Source of the DNA: Spirochaetaceae bacterium
GTDB taxonomy: Bacteria > Spirochaetota > Spirochaetia > Treponematales > Treponemataceae
Reading direction: 5' to 3'
Length of the DNA: 14,495 nucleotides
NCBI GenBank assembly: GCA_031271875.1
Contig: JAISVD010000109.1
Coordinates: 1-14,495, forward strand
Below, piece by piece: positions 5,348 through 12,632 of this stretch. Positions within the stretch are counted from its first letter, which is position 1; every line of letters begins with the position of its first letter. Both the position numbers and the translations under genes were made by a program. The notes beneath the pieces are model-generated. The model did no database searches. It saw nothing but the letters and a program-made list of their open reading frames with translations, and was not told the origin of the DNA.

Positions 5348-6151
5348 TTACTCTCCGGATTCAAACACCGGCACGACCTCTCCGTCGGGATATCTGGCAT
5401 TAATGTAGTCCCGGATTTTCCCGCTCTGGAGCGCCTTTACCAGCGCAACGATGGCAGGCTTGTTTTCACTCCCCGCCTTGACCGCCACCACATTCACGTA
5501 TGGGGAGTCCGCCCCTTCGACGTAGAGTCCGTCTCGCTTCGCATTCAGCCCCGCAGGAATCGCGTAGTTGCCGTTGATAACGGCTGCATCCACATCGTCA
5601 AGAACACGGGGAAGGGAAGCCGCTTCGATCTCCCGGAACTTCAGTTTTTTCCCGTTTTCCGTGATGTCCAGAGGAGTCGCCGTAATTCCCGCCGCGCTGT
5701 TCAGCGTGATGAGCCCCGCCGACTGGAGCAGGAGAAGAGCCCGCCCCTCATTGGTAGGATCGTTGGGGATCGCTATGGTCGCTCCATCGGAAACCGCCTC
5801 CAGGGAGGAATACTTCCGCGAATAGAGGGCGATAGGCTCTATGTGGATGCCCCCGGCGCTCACCAGATGGAATCCCTTCTCCTTGTTGAATGATTCGAGA
5901 TAGGGAAGGTGCTGGAAAAAATTCGCGTCCAGCTGGCCTGACTCAAGCGCCTCATTGGGGGTGGTGTAATCGGTGAATTCCGTTACTTTCAGTGTATAGC
6001 CCTCTTTGGCAAGTTCCGGGACGATCAGAGTGAGCATCTCCGCATGGGGCTCCGGCGTGGCCCCGACTGTGATCGCATTTTCATTTTTGTCCTTTGAGCA
6101 GCCCGCACATACAAGGGCGAAAACCGCAAGGATCGCAAAAACCTTTTTCAT
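5348..6151 (-). CDS. metQ: methionine ABC transporter substrate-binding lipoprotein MetQ
   Basis: MetQ captures methionine (L-, and often D- or formyl-methionine) outside the inner membrane and delivers it to MetI. The 267-residue protein belongs to the NlpA family. It has a lipoprotein signal with lipobox CAGC, so C18 is lipidated (cysteine at -3 is a relaxed lipobox, as known in spirochaetes). Then come ITVGATPEPHAEML, EFTDYTTPNEALESGQLDANFFQHLPYL in outline (FTDYTTPN, LDANFFQHLPYL), the pocket segment IPNDPTNEGRALLLLQ and the NGNYAIPAGL motif, all standard. The SD GGAGGAGG is strong. It is the last gene of a metN-metI-metQ operon and is separated from metI by 163 bases full of small hairpins, which may allow different expression of the binding protein. 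Confidence 0.95.
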   Translation of the reverse strand: MKKVFAILAVFALVCAGCSKDKNENAITVGATPEPHAEMLTLIVPELAKEGYTLKVTEFTDYTTPNEALESGQLDANFFQHLPYLESFNKEKGFHLVSAGGIHIEPIALYSRKYSSLEAVSDGATIAIPNDPTNEGRALLLLQSAGLITLNSAAGITATPLDITENGKKLKFREIEAASLPRVLDDVDAAVINGNYAIPAGLNAKRDGLYVEGADSPYVNVVAVKAGSENKPAIVALVKALQSGKIRDYINARYPDGEVVPVFESGE

Positions 6152-6191
6152 TTTATATTCCTCCTCCTATAAAATTTTCCCGTTAATCGGA

Positions 6192-6240
6192 TGCGGAATT
6201 ATTCCACACAGAACTTCGTTCTGCACGGAGCTTTGTTCCG
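6192..6240 (-). repeat. tandem array of three short hairpins, 16-17-base period
   Basis: In the metI-metQ gap three similar units follow each other: TGCGGAA-TTA-TTCCACA (6192-6208), CAGAAC-TTC-GTTCTG (6209-6223) and CGGAGC-TTT-GTTCCG (6226-6240). Read on the transcribed minus strand, the units are variants of TGCGGAAC-NAA-GTTCCGC, with G-U pairs replacing Watson-Crick pairs in places (a C·A mismatch remains in the third). The covariation suggests that RNA pairing matters. A matching pair of units occurs at 11422-11450. Confidence 0.65.
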
Positions 6241-6251
6241 CACCTCCTTCA

Positions 6252-6283
6252 GGATAAACGGCGTATCCGGAATTCCGTTCCGG
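6252..6283 (-). repeat. two further small hairpins upstream of metQ's array
   Basis: GGATA (6252-6256) pairs with TATCC (6264-6268), and CCGGAA (6267-6272) pairs with TTCCGG (6278-6283); the two overlap at CC, so they exclude each other. They adjoin the tandem array, so nearly the whole metI-metQ gap is able to fold. No T-tract follows either one. Confidence 0.4.
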
Positions 6284-6314
6284 CGCCGATTCTGCAAAAA
6301 AGTGGTGTGTACCG

Positions 6315-6971
6315 CTACCGCTTTGCCATCAGCCTGGCAGCGATTTTTGAGCCCGCAACCTGGATGACTTCAACGAGGACCAGAATGACAATGACCGCCG
6401 CGAGCATGACATCGCTTCTGAACCGCTGGTATCCGTACCGGATCGCCAGGTCCCCAAGGCCGCCCCCTCCGATGGCCCCGGCCATGGCGGAGTATCCGAT
6501 GAGGTTGATAATTGTCAGTGTCATCCCTGAGACAAGGGAGGGCATCGCTTCCGGCAGCAGTACTTTGAAGATGATCTGGGTAGTGGTGGAGCCCATTGCA
6601 CGGGCGGCCTGAATGACCCCCGGTTCCACCTCCTTCAGTGCTGTCTCGATGATACGGGCCACAAAGGGGGCCGCCGCAATGGACAGCGGTACGATTGTCG
6701 CCACAGTACCGATACTGGTTCCCACAATCAGCCGTGAGAGCGGGATGAGCAGTATGATAAGTATGATAAACGGAAATGATCGCAGGATGTTAACGATCCT
6801 GCTGAGTACCTGATAGAGAAGGGGCTTCGGAATGATTCCCCCTGCCGGATCGGTGACGCAGAGCAGTATCCCCAGAGGAAGTCCCAGAAGCAGCGAAAAA
6901 AAGGTCGAGGAGAGTACCATTATCAGCGTTTCCATCGTAGCGGAACTTACAAGGGCAATGAGATTATTCAC
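6315..6971 (-). CDS. metI: methionine ABC transporter permease MetI
   Basis: MetI forms the inner-membrane channel of the methionine importer as a dimer with two MetN subunits. The 218-residue protein has five hydrophobic segments (for example SSTFFSLLLGLPLGILLCV and FPFIILIILLIPLSRLIVG), the normal size and topology. The cytoplasmic coupling motif is clear: QAARAMGSTTTQ followed by IIFKVLLPEAMPSL, which corresponds to the EAA loop that contacts the ATPase. The start is GTG, overlapping the metN stop in a GTGA arrangement, so translation is coupled to metN. Confidence 0.95.
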   Translation of the reverse strand: MNNLIALVSSATMETLIMVLSSTFFSLLLGLPLGILLCVTDPAGGIIPKPLLYQVLSRIVNILRSFPFIILIILLIPLSRLIVGTSIGTVATIVPLSIAAAPFVARIIETALKEVEPGVIQAARAMGSTTTQIIFKVLLPEAMPSLVSGMTLTIINLIGYSAMAGAIGGGGLGDLAIRYGYQRFRSDVMLAAVIVILVLVEVIQVAGSKIAARLMAKR

Positions 6972-8026
6972 GGATTTACCTCCTCAACGATAATATCCTG
7001 TTCCTTCAGCCACCGGAGGGCTTTTTCGACCTCCTCCCTGTCTCCGGTAATGTCGGTTATGAGGGTCCCCACATCCTGCAGGGCGGTGCGCTGGATACCG
7101 CCGGCGCGTATGTTGAATTCAATATCAAACAGGCGGCTGAGACGGCTGAGTATCGGCTCTCCGGTTTTGTTCCCCCGGAAATGCAGAATGTAATGCCCCC
7201 CCTCCGAGGACCAGCGCACTATTTTTTCGGCCCCATCCTTCGGATGGCCCTCTACAGGAAGTTCCTCCGCAGGAGGTCCCTCCATAGGCGCCAGATGGGC
7301 AAGGAAGTCCCGGGTCACCGGAGAGCGGGGAGCGGTAAAGATGTCGGCGACCGTACCCTGTTCCACCGGGCGGCCGTCATCGAGGACGGTCACCAGTTCA
7401 CAGGTATCCCTGACAACCTCCATCTGGTGGGTTATCATCACAACCGTCAGGTTCATCCTGTGCTGGAGGTCCCGGATAAGGTTGAGTATCGAATGGGTAG
7501 TCTGCGGGTCGAGGGCGCTGGTGGCCTCGTCGCAGAACAGTATGTCGGGATTATTCGCCAGAGCACGGGCTATGGCCACCCGCTGTTTCTGCCCCCCCGA
7601 AAGGGTGCTGATAGGGGCCTTTCCGCGGCCTTCAAGCCCTACAAGGGAGAGGAGCTCCCCGGTACGCGCCCTGATCGCAGGCTTTGCCGTACCGGCGATC
7701 TCCATGGGGTAGGCGATATTCTCTTCGGCGTTCCGGGAGCTGAAGAGGTTGAAATTCTGGAAGATCATGCCTATCCTGCGCCTGCGCTCTATGAGTTCTT
7801 TTTTTGCGAGATTATCAACCCGTACCCCGTCATAATAGATCTCCCCTGAATCCGGTTTTTCCAGCAGGCTGATAAGCCGCACCAGGGTGGATTTGCCCGC
7901 CCCGCTTTTGCCGATTATTCCGTATATGGTATTGGATGGAATTTCCATACCGATGCCGTTAACAGCGGAAATGGCGCCTCCACCGGCACTGTAGGTGCGT
8001 TTCAGATTATCCAGTGTTATACGCAT
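6968..8026 (-). CDS. metN: methionine ABC transporter ATP-binding protein MetN with NIL domain
   Basis: MetN hydrolyses ATP to drive methionine import. The 352-residue protein has Walker A GKSGAGKST (39-47), the Q-loop MIFQNFNLF (Q90), the ABC signature LSGGQ (142-146), Walker B ILFCDEAT (162-169) and a switch histidine in VVMITHQMEV. Residues from about 265 to the end form the NIL domain, which binds methionine and inhibits transport when internal methionine is high. The linker contains a Pro/Glu-rich stretch with repeats of PVEGHP type. ATG at 8026 has GGAGG 10 bases upstream. It is the first gene of the operon. Its 5' leader has a near-palindrome at 8059-8077 but no recognisable SAM riboswitch. 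Confidence 0.96.
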   Translation of the reverse strand: MRITLDNLKRTYSAGGGAISAVNGIGMEIPSNTIYGIIGKSGAGKSTLVRLISLLEKPDSGEIYYDGVRVDNLAKKELIERRRRIGMIFQNFNLFSSRNAEENIAYPMEIAGTAKPAIRARTGELLSLVGLEGRGKAPISTLSGGQKQRVAIARALANNPDILFCDEATSALDPQTTHSILNLIRDLQHRMNLTVVMITHQMEVVRDTCELVTVLDDGRPVEQGTVADIFTAPRSPVTRDFLAHLAPMEGPPAEELPVEGHPKDGAEKIVRWSSEGGHYILHFRGNKTGEPILSRLSRLFDIEFNIRAGGIQRTALQDVGTLITDITGDREEVEKALRWLKEQDIIVEEVNP

Positions 8027-8436
8027 CGGGTCAAATCCTCCAAAGTCGGACCGTTCCTCCGGCAGAATATTCGCCGGTGTACTTATATAAAAACGATCGT
8101 TATTATTGCATATTTATACAAATATGAGAAAAAATCAAGTATAAAAACATAGTTTTACAGGTATCTCTGGATTTACTTTTTAGACGGATCTGCTAAGCTC
8201 TGACCCCATATGAGCCATATGAACATAGCATTCAATTTCTCCTGCATATCTGTACCCGATAATATGCATCAGCTACTATTTTTCTGTTCTTTCTCATGTA
8301 GAGTAGTATCAGCATTGAGTGAGTGTTTTCAGACGATATCTGACAGAATATTCTGCATTTAAAGCTCTGTCCCTGTTCGGGCCCTTTTCCTGTAGATACC
8401 GCCATCCTTAGTGCGGAACGAATTAGCCGTACCGAA
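8027..8436. other. 410-base gap with no convincing gene
   Basis: Between metN and the glycosyltransferase, both on the minus strand. The stretch holds the metN ribosome-binding site, the 8059-8077 dyad, a 10-bp palindrome AACGATCGTT (8092-8101), an AT-rich belt at about 8085-8160 that probably contains the metN promoter (no confident boxes), and a repeat-like phrase AAGCTCTGACCCC (8196-8208) that recalls termini of small mobile elements. Short ORFs at 8219-8362 (+) and 8180-8269 (-) lack ribosome-binding sites. The rest shows nothing I can name; decayed genes are possible. Confidence 0.5.
8059..8077. promoter_or_regulatory. near-palindrome in the metN leader, possible operator
   Basis: CCGGCAGAATATTCGCCGG is an 18-bp perfect palindrome (CCGGCGAATATTCGCCGG) but for one inserted A. 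It lies 33 bases before the metN start and could bind a dimeric repressor or fold in the leader RNA. The known MetJ box (AGACGTCT) is not present. Confidence 0.4.
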
Positions 8437-9549
8437 TCAGCTGTCTCTCAGTTTTTTCCAGTACCCGATGATGTTCCGGGCGCTGTCATCCCAGTTGAAT
8501 CTCCTGATATTCGCCAAACCCCGTTCAATCAGGCGGCGGCGGTATGCTGAATCTTCCGTTATCTTTCGCAATCCCGCGGCAAAATCCTCAACCGAATCGG
8601 GACGGGAGATGATATAGGCCGCGTCTCCCACCACTTCGGGGATAGCGAAGATGCCGCTGGTCAGGACGGGGCAGCCGCAGGCCATGGCTTCTATATTCGG
8701 CATACCAAAGCCCTCGGCAAAAGAGGGGAACACAAACGCCTCCGCCCCGTTGAGCAGCTGTACCGAGTCCTCTTCGGAAACAAAACCCGGCGCGCGGTAT
8801 TGCTCCGCGATTCCGGCCTCCGCAGCGAGCTGTTTCGCTTCTGCCCCGTCCCAGCCCCGCCCGGCGCACACGAGCAGGCAGGACGACCCTGTTTCCTGAA
8901 TAAAGCGGCTGAACCCGCGGAAGATCGTGACGGGATTTTTCCTCGCCGAGCAGCGGCTGAGGTGGAGGATGTATTTCTGTCCCGGTTTTTCATTCAGGAT
9001 GTTCCGCCGTTCGCTCTCTGGCAGAGTCCGATATTTCGGGCTGAGCCCGTTGGTGGTGATGCATATCTTTTCAGGGTCAATATGGTAGTGCTCCGTGAAA
9101 TAGCGCTTCCCCGTCTCCGAGACGGTGGCGATTCCGTCCATTTTTTTCATCAGCAAGGGCTGTATTTTCGTATCGTGGAACCGCTGAATAAAGGAGTACC
9201 CTTGAGGATACAGCACCTCTTCGATACCGTGAATGGTAGCGGTTTTTTTCGCGGTCACGCCCCACAGGGGCGCATAAACCGAAAGCGGTGAATAATGCAC
9301 GATATCGAACCGCTGTTTCGCGATGATCTTTGACGCGGAGAGAGGATTGCGGGGGATCAGCAGCTCACGCACACGTTCATATAGGGGGTTTTCGCTTTTT
9401 GCGTAATGAATGAGGGTGAACTCCATTGTTCCGTCGTTCAGATCGAGGACGTGCTTCATCAGTTCATCGAGATGGCGCCCGGAACCGGATGTCCAGTTAT
9501 CCAGTGGCTTGCTCATGACAGCTATCCGGAGTTTTTTTGCTGTACTCAT
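8437..9549 (-). CDS. GT4-family glycosyltransferase
   Basis: A 370-residue GT-B glycosyltransferase that would transfer a sugar from a nucleotide-sugar donor to a growing surface glycan at the cytoplasmic membrane face. The N-terminal domain starts with RIAVMSKPLDNWTSGSGRHL, a glycine-rich acceptor loop. The C-terminal donor domain has LHLSRCSARKNP (195-206), PGFVSEED (254-261) and the EX7E retaining motif with E279 and E287 in FPSFAEGFGMPNIEAMA. No membrane segment. The donor sugar cannot be told. It is transcribed away from the plus-strand glycan operon from a shared promoter region. ATG 9549 has no ribosome-binding site and lies only a few bases from the predicted transcription start. It resembles mannosyltransferases of O-antigen loci. 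Confidence 0.88.
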   Translation of the reverse strand: MSTAKKLRIAVMSKPLDNWTSGSGRHLDELMKHVLDLNDGTMEFTLIHYAKSENPLYERVRELLIPRNPLSASKIIAKQRFDIVHYSPLSVYAPLWGVTAKKTATIHGIEEVLYPQGYSFIQRFHDTKIQPLLMKKMDGIATVSETGKRYFTEHYHIDPEKICITTNGLSPKYRTLPESERRNILNEKPGQKYILHLSRCSARKNPVTIFRGFSRFIQETGSSCLLVCAGRGWDGAEAKQLAAEAGIAEQYRAPGFVSEEDSVQLLNGAEAFVFPSFAEGFGMPNIEAMACGCPVLTSGIFAIPEVVGDAAYIISRPDSVEDFAAGLRKITEDSAYRRRLIERGLANIRRFNWDDSARNIIGYWKKLRDS

Positions 9550-9589
9550 TATACTATAAAGTATATAATGTATAGTAGAGTATGTTCAA
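9550..9589. promoter_or_regulatory. divergent promoter region with 16-bp dyad
   Basis: Minus strand: TTGAAC (9589-9584), 18 bases, TATACT (9565-9560); the message would begin about 4 bases before ATG 9549. Plus strand: perfect TATAAT (9564-9569) with a poor -35; the message would begin about 5-6 bases before ATG 9582. The two -10 boxes abut or overlap, so the promoters would compete. TATACT-ATAA-AGTATA (9550-9565) is a perfect dyad covering the minus-strand -10. Neither gene has a Shine-Dalgarno sequence. Confidence 0.5.
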
Positions 9590-10655
9590 TATAACTGTAC
9601 TGACCTTTGTGGACAGGATATCCTGTTTTTACTCCCTTTCCCCCTTCCTGTTTAACCGGGACAAGCGGTTCTCCTTTACCTACACCAGTGACGCCGCATG
9701 GTGTCTCGAAAATGACCGTAATTCAATCCTTGTCATGATGCGGCAGTTCATCAAGCCCGACGCTGTGGATATCGGGCTGCTTGAGCGGCTGCGGGCGAAG
9801 TATGACAGGATCGCGTTTTTTCACGACGATGCCGGCGGCGGAATCCCCCGGCTGGAGGCGCTCCCCCATGCGGATCTTTTCTATTCAAAGGCGCTGTTCA
9901 GGGACAGAGCTCTCTACGGCAGAAAGCTCTACGGCAAGGAGCTCTATTCGGATTATTACCACGAAAAATACGGCGTGACCGATCCCGATTACCGTCCCAG
10001 AGCGGTGGAAACCGACCCGGCGCAGCTCGCGAAGCTCCGGCTCTCCTGGAATATCGGCATCGGGGATTATCCCCGGGACCAGCTGCGCCAGCGGGCCGGA
10101 GTCGCTTTGAGCCGCATGTTCGGTGTTCCTCCGGTGAAACTGTTGTACCGGAAAAACAGGTTTGACCCGGAAAGGGCGCTCAAAAACAATAAAAGTCTGT
10201 ATCCTGTTCACGCCCGTGTTGGTTTAATCAGCAGGCCGTCGATCAGTTACCAGCGTAAACTCATTCTGGATAGAATCGAAGGGAATCCGCTTTTCCTGAC
10301 CGGACGGGTGCCCCAAGCCAGGTTCAACAGGGAAGTTGCGAATTCACGGATCATACTCAGCCCCTTCGGCTGGGGGGAGCTGTGCCTCCGGGATTTCGAG
10401 ACTGTCAGGAGCGGCGCGCTGCTGCTCAAGCCGGATATGGGCCATATCGAGACATGGCCCGATATTTTTGTCCCCGGTGAGACCTATGTCCCCTTTGACT
10501 GGGATGCGGAGGAGCTCGCCGCAAAGGCCGATTACTACCTGGCTCATGAAAATGAGCGGCGGGGGATCGCTGAAAACGCGGCTCAGGTTTATGCCGGGGC
10601 GAGTGGAACGGTTCAGGAGAGGTTCTCTTCAATCATGGAGGAGATTTGCAGATGA
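9582..10655 (+). CDS. putative glycosyltransferase (CgeB/exostosin-like C-terminal domain)
   Basis: A 357-residue soluble protein. Residues 245-308 carry the most telling part: ARFNREVANSRIILSPFGWG, then ELCLRDFETVRSGALLLKPD and ETWPDIFVPGETYVPFDWD. This matches the donor half of CgeB/YkvP-like and exostosin-like glycosyltransferases (invariant Gly-Trp-Gly-Glu and a later Glu, here E266 and E273). The N-terminal half is divergent and includes a short repeat LYGRKLYGKELY (111-122). It begins the plus-strand glycan operon, and its TGA overlaps the next ATG (ATGA). The donor is unknown. A non-catalytic or different role cannot be excluded. Confidence 0.72.
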   Translation: MFNITVLTFVDRISCFYSLSPFLFNRDKRFSFTYTSDAAWCLENDRNSILVMMRQFIKPDAVDIGLLERLRAKYDRIAFFHDDAGGGIPRLEALPHADLFYSKALFRDRALYGRKLYGKELYSDYYHEKYGVTDPDYRPRAVETDPAQLAKLRLSWNIGIGDYPRDQLRQRAGVALSRMFGVPPVKLLYRKNRFDPERALKNNKSLYPVHARVGLISRPSISYQRKLILDRIEGNPLFLTGRVPQARFNREVANSRIILSPFGWGELCLRDFETVRSGALLLKPDMGHIETWPDIFVPGETYVPFDWDAEELAAKADYYLAHENERRGIAENAAQVYAGASGTVQERFSSIMEEICR

Positions 10656-11467
10656 AGACACGGTACACATTCGCTCAGGTACGCGCCTCCCTTCCGGCTG
10701 AAAAACGCAGGCAGGACGGCACGGTTACCCGCTTTTTTTACCGGCCCCTCTCCATGCCCGCGGCGTGGCTCTTTCTGCGGATGGGCTTCTCCCCAAACGC
10801 CGTAACCTATCTGGGGATCCTGTGCAGTATTGCGGGGTTTGTCCTCGCCCTCATTCCCTCGATGGCCTTCCAGTACGGAGCGGTCGCGGCTTTTGCGCTT
10901 TTTGCTGTCTGCGACTGCGCCGACGGAAATATGGCCAGAACCATCCGTTTTGCCGCAGCGGAATCTTCCCCGGCGGACAATTCCGCCGCTTCAGCGCCGA
11001 ATCCTCACGGCGAGTGGCTTGATGCTCTCGGCGGATACTGTACCTATACGGCGATCCTTCTGGGTATGGGCTGTTCCGCGATGTTTGTCGCGGGCGGCGT
11101 TGTTCCCGGTATTGGCTGGGCGATTCCCGGAGGGAGCGCGGTCTGGATGCTCATTGCTGCGGCGGCCTGCGCGGGAAATCTGCTCATGCGGCTCGCGTTT
11201 CAGTCCTTCCGGGCGATGTCCGGTTCCTCCGACAAGTCCTATGTGGGCGGGGAGAAGCGGTTCAGCGAGGAGATAGGGATAACCGGATGGATGCCCCCCG
11301 TTTATCTTGCGGGGGTGATTACCGGGTTTTTGCCCTGGGCGCTTGTTTTTTATGCGGTGGTGTACTGCGGCGGATGTTTTCTTACTATAATAAAGCTGCT
11401 TGTCAAAGTGGAACGGGCCGCTGCGGAGCAACGCTCCGCAACAAAGTTGCAGGGACCTGATGAATAA
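10652..11467 (+). CDS. CDP-alcohol phosphatidyltransferase family membrane protein, variant active site
   Basis: These enzymes move a phosphoalcohol or phosphatidyl group from a CDP-linked donor to an acceptor at the membrane. The 271-residue protein has the first motif half D88-C-A-D91-G92-N-M-A95-R96. The second half is unusual: 23 residues (97-119, rich in Ala, Ser and Pro) replace the usual 8, and G120-EWL-D124-ALG is followed by G128 where the family has the fourth aspartate, proposed to be the catalytic base. Several hydrophobic helices follow. ATG 10652 is preferred over the TTG at 10646, because GGAGGAG lies 8 bases upstream and it overlaps the previous stop. The last residues (AAAEQRSATKLQ) are encoded by a hairpin repeat. 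Probable role: lipid anchor or phosphoalcohol decoration of the glycan. Confidence 0.85.
   Translation: MKTRYTFAQVRASLPAEKRRQDGTVTRFFYRPLSMPAAWLFLRMGFSPNAVTYLGILCSIAGFVLALIPSMAFQYGAVAAFALFAVCDCADGNMARTIRFAAAESSPADNSAASAPNPHGEWLDALGGYCTYTAILLGMGCSAMFVAGGVVPGIGWAIPGGSAVWMLIAAAACAGNLLMRLAFQSFRAMSGSSDKSYVGGEKRFSEEIGITGWMPPVYLAGVITGFLPWALVFYAVVYCGGCFLTIIKLLVKVERAAAEQRSATKLQGPDE
11422..11450 (+). repeat. two tandem mini-hairpins in the 3' coding tail
   Basis: TGCGGAGC-AAC-GCTCCGCA (11422-11440) is a perfect 8-bp hairpin, followed at once by GCAAC-AAA-GTTGC (11438-11450). Unit size, period of about 16 bases and 3-base A-rich loops match the array at 6192-6240. They encode the C-terminal tail of the CDP-alcohol transferase and directly precede the start of the next gene at 11460. 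Confidence 0.7.
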
Positions 11468-12632
11468 CAGCAGCACGGTTATGATATCCGCGAACAAGTC
11501 ATGGAACCTCTATAACCGCAAGCGGCTGCTGAACGCGCTCAAGGGCGCAGGCTGGACGGTTATCGCTCTGGCGAGCCCCGACGATCTCGCGGAAAAGATA
11601 CGGGATGAGCTGGATATCGAATTCATTCCCCTTCCCATGCAGGGTGACAGTACAAAGGTCTCCGAGGATATACGCCTTTTTTTTCAGTATCTCTCGATCT
11701 ACCGCAAGCGAAAACCCTTTGCGGCGCTGCATATAAATAACAAGCCGAATATTTACGGCGCCCTTGCCGCCTCTCTTTTGAGGATTCCGTCGATCAGTAA
11801 CATCGCAGGGCTGGGGATTATCGCCGATAAGACCGGTATTACGCCGAAGATCGTGTTCAGCCTGTACAGACTGGCCCTCTCGTTTCCGAAAAGCTATGTG
11901 TTTTTCCAGAACCGCGACGACAGGGAGTTTTTTCTGGAAAGGCATCTGGTCAGGGAGGAGAAAACGGCGGTGCTGCCCGGTTCGGGGATAGATGTCTCCG
12001 CTTTTACTCCCGACGAGGAGGGGAACCAGTCTGACCGTAAAGGAATCTGTTTCCTCTTCAGCAGTCGGCTTCTGGTGTCAAAGGGGATAGAACAGTATAT
12101 CGAAGCGGCTTCGCAGATCAAAAGCGAATATCCCGATACGGAATTCGATGTTATCGGCGAATATGATTCGGATAATCCCATATTCATCTCTCCTGAAAAA
12201 CTGGAAAGCGCCCGCAATACGGGGCTGATAACCTATTACGGTAATGTGCCGGACGTGAAACCCTTTATACGGAAAGCCGACTGTGTGGTCCTCCCCTCCT
12301 TTTACCGGGAGGGAGTTCCCCGGGTACTGCTCGAAGGCGCCGCGATGGGCAAGCCTCTCATCGCAGCCGACAGCGTAGGAACCCGGGAACCGGTGGAGGA
12401 TGGACAAAACGGTTTTCTCGTCGCCCCGGAGGACACAGGTTCTCTTCTTGAGGGGATGCTCCGCATTATCCGGGCTTCCCGGTCGGAACGCTCTGAGATG
12501 GGCCGGAAATCGCGGCACATTGCGGAAACGCGGTTTTCCGATACAATCATTCTTGAATCGTATATCGGCAGACTCTCCCTGATAAAGGAAGGGAAACTGG
12601 ATCGCTTTCAGGATTATAACGGAGTTTTATGA
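11460..12632 (+). CDS. GT4-family glycosyltransferase (PglA/TuaA-like)
   Basis: A 390-residue GT-B enzyme. The N-terminal domain (MISANKSWNLYNRKRLLNAL, 8-27) fits the Glyco_trans_4_2 type seen in PglA and capsular transferases. HINNKPNIYGALAA and the loop SNIAGLGIIADK (113-124) are typical too. The donor domain has FSSRLLVSKGIEQYIEAA (200-217), YGNVPDVKPFI and the EX7E motif at E284 and E292 (FYREGVPRVLLEGAAMG), with GTREPVEDGQNGFLV after it. PglA-like enzymes usually use UDP-N-acetylhexosamine; here that is only a guess. ATG 11460 is preferred over the upstream frame extension to 11400; AGGGA lies 5 bases away, and it overlaps the previous gene by 8 bases. Its TGA overlaps the next ATG. Confidence 0.9.
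   Translation: MNNSSTVMISANKSWNLYNRKRLLNALKGAGWTVIALASPDDLAEKIRDELDIEFIPLPMQGDSTKVSEDIRLFFQYLSIYRKRKPFAALHINNKPNIYGALAASLLRIPSISNIAGLGIIADKTGITPKIVFSLYRLALSFPKSYVFFQNRDDREFFLERHLVREEKTAVLPGSGIDVSAFTPDEEGNQSDRKGICFLFSSRLLVSKGIEQYIEAASQIKSEYPDTEFDVIGEYDSDNPIFISPEKLESARNTGLITYYGNVPDVKPFIRKADCVVLPSFYREGVPRVLLEGAAMGKPLIAADSVGTREPVEDGQNGFLVAPEDTGSLLEGMLRIIRASRSERSEMGRKSRHIAETRFSDTIILESYIGRLSLIKEGKLDRFQDYNGVL

Noticed and set aside
5276..5893. 205-codon plus-strand open frame opposite metQ
   Set aside because: It begins in the terminator and shadows metQ, which has all family motifs.
6192..6283. Small CRISPR array
   Set aside because: Units are 16-17 bases, back to back with no spacers, and each is itself a hairpin.
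7181..7849. 222-codon plus-strand open frame opposite metN
   Set aside because: Shadow frame of metN; no family features.
8180..8269. 29-codon minus-strand ORF in the metN gap
   Set aside because: Too short, no ribosome-binding site; could be a decayed fragment but cannot be supported.
8219..8362. 47-codon plus-strand ORF in the metN gap
   Set aside because: No ribosome-binding site, no recognisable composition, Cys/Phe-rich as in random frames.
8027..8436. SAM riboswitch upstream of metN
   Set aside because: The conserved S-box core and a terminator/antiterminator pair were not found on the minus strand.
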